Program-made: the position numbers and the translations under genes | The notes under the pieces: generated by a model | Told to the model about the DNA's origin: nothing | What the model saw: the letters and a program-made list of their open reading frames with translations, nothing else | Databases searched by the model: none | Part shown: in pieces, positions 6,000 through 6,205 of the stretch | Position numbering within the stretch: the stretch's first letter is position 1 | Layout of the letters: each line of letters begins with the position of its first letter | NCBI GenBank assembly: GCA_023266075.1 | Contig: JAHFRX010000048.1 | Location: 1 to 6,205 of the forward strand | Length of the DNA stretch: 6,205 nt | DNA from: Legionellaceae bacterium | GTDB taxonomy: Bacteria; Pseudomonadota; Gammaproteobacteria; Legionellales; Legionellaceae | Reading direction: 5' to 3'

Positions 6000-6205
6000 A
6001 TGAAGTTGCATATGTTGTCTCGATATTTTTGGATGATGCTATCCGCAATTTTAATTTCTAACGCAGCAAATGCGCTACCTTTCTCTATCACACCTGCGAG
6101 TAATACACCATTCCCGACAACGATGGTTTCTGGCACGACAGTGTTTGCAACATATACCGTTCAGAATCGTACAAACACAGCACGGCAAAATAACTATATC
6201 AAATA
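6000..6205 (+). CDS. Secreted/surface protein, N-terminal 68 codons (continues past right edge)
   Basis: A frame from ATG 6000 stays open for 68 codons to the window edge. It follows the barrel-protein stop by 12 bp and has a good Shine-Dalgarno (AAGGAA at 5988-5993, about 6 nt from the ATG), so the two are co-transcribed. The N-terminus MKLHMLSRYFWMMLSAILIS then NAANA is a Sec signal peptide with an AxA site, cut after A25 to leave LPFSITP. The mature start is Thr/Pro/Asn-rich, with TPFPTTMVSGTTVFATYTV (36-54) then QNRTNTARQNNYIK, which looks like the first strands of an Ig-like or beta-sandwich module. From memory, similar openings (a PFxIxP start, a ...VxAxYTVxN... strand, then a Asn-rich turn) are found in large exported proteins of Legionella and Coxiella; I could not search this. 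The function is unknown and the size cannot be judged. Confidence 0.8.
   Translation, partial: MKLHMLSRYFWMMLSAILISNAANALPFSITPASNTPFPTTMVSGTTVFATYTVQNRTNTARQNNYIK

Overview
The window is AT-rich gammaproteobacterial-looking DNA that best fits a Legionellales-type host (Legionella/Coxiella relatives). This assignment is inferred from protein character: a type-2 (AMP-phosphorylase-like) thymidine phosphorylase beside a beta-CASP metallo-beta-lactamase-fold nuclease, a small Gly/Thr-rich outer-membrane barrel, and the start of a secreted protein whose N-terminus resembles large surface proteins I recall from Legionella and Coxiella. No RNA gene, insertion sequence, CRISPR array or phage gene was seen.

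Layout: the window is two divergent blocks meeting in the 184-bp intergenic region 3649-3832. Leftward (minus strand), reading away from that region, are a 452-aa beta-CASP nuclease (2290-3648), a 63-bp gap holding a possible 16-codon minicistron, a 506-aa nucleoside/nucleotide phosphorylase (706-2226), a 122-bp gap with a plausible promoter and a small imperfect tandem repeat, and the first 194 codons of an unrecognised helical protein that runs off the left edge (1-583). Rightward (plus strand) are a 12-helix MFS transporter (3833-5083), a 112-bp gap rich in ATGTAAA/TTTACAT half-sites, a 263-aa exported beta-barrel protein (5196-5987), and, 12 bp later, the first 68 codons of another exported protein cut by the right edge (6000-6205).

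Functional reading: the minus-strand pair can be read as an RNA-salvage module. The nuclease would release nucleoside 5'-monophosphates and the phosphorylase would split nucleotides or nucleosides into base plus phosphorylated ribose. This is inference from the families and their adjacency. The plus-strand block is an envelope set: an inner-membrane exporter followed by two Sec-exported proteins, the last two almost certainly co-transcribed. I do not see a wholly new system. The points most worth a second look are the nuclease-phosphorylase pair, the minicistron whose stop overlaps the phosphorylase start, the half-site cluster next to the barrel-gene Shine-Dalgarno, and the unrecognised left-edge protein.
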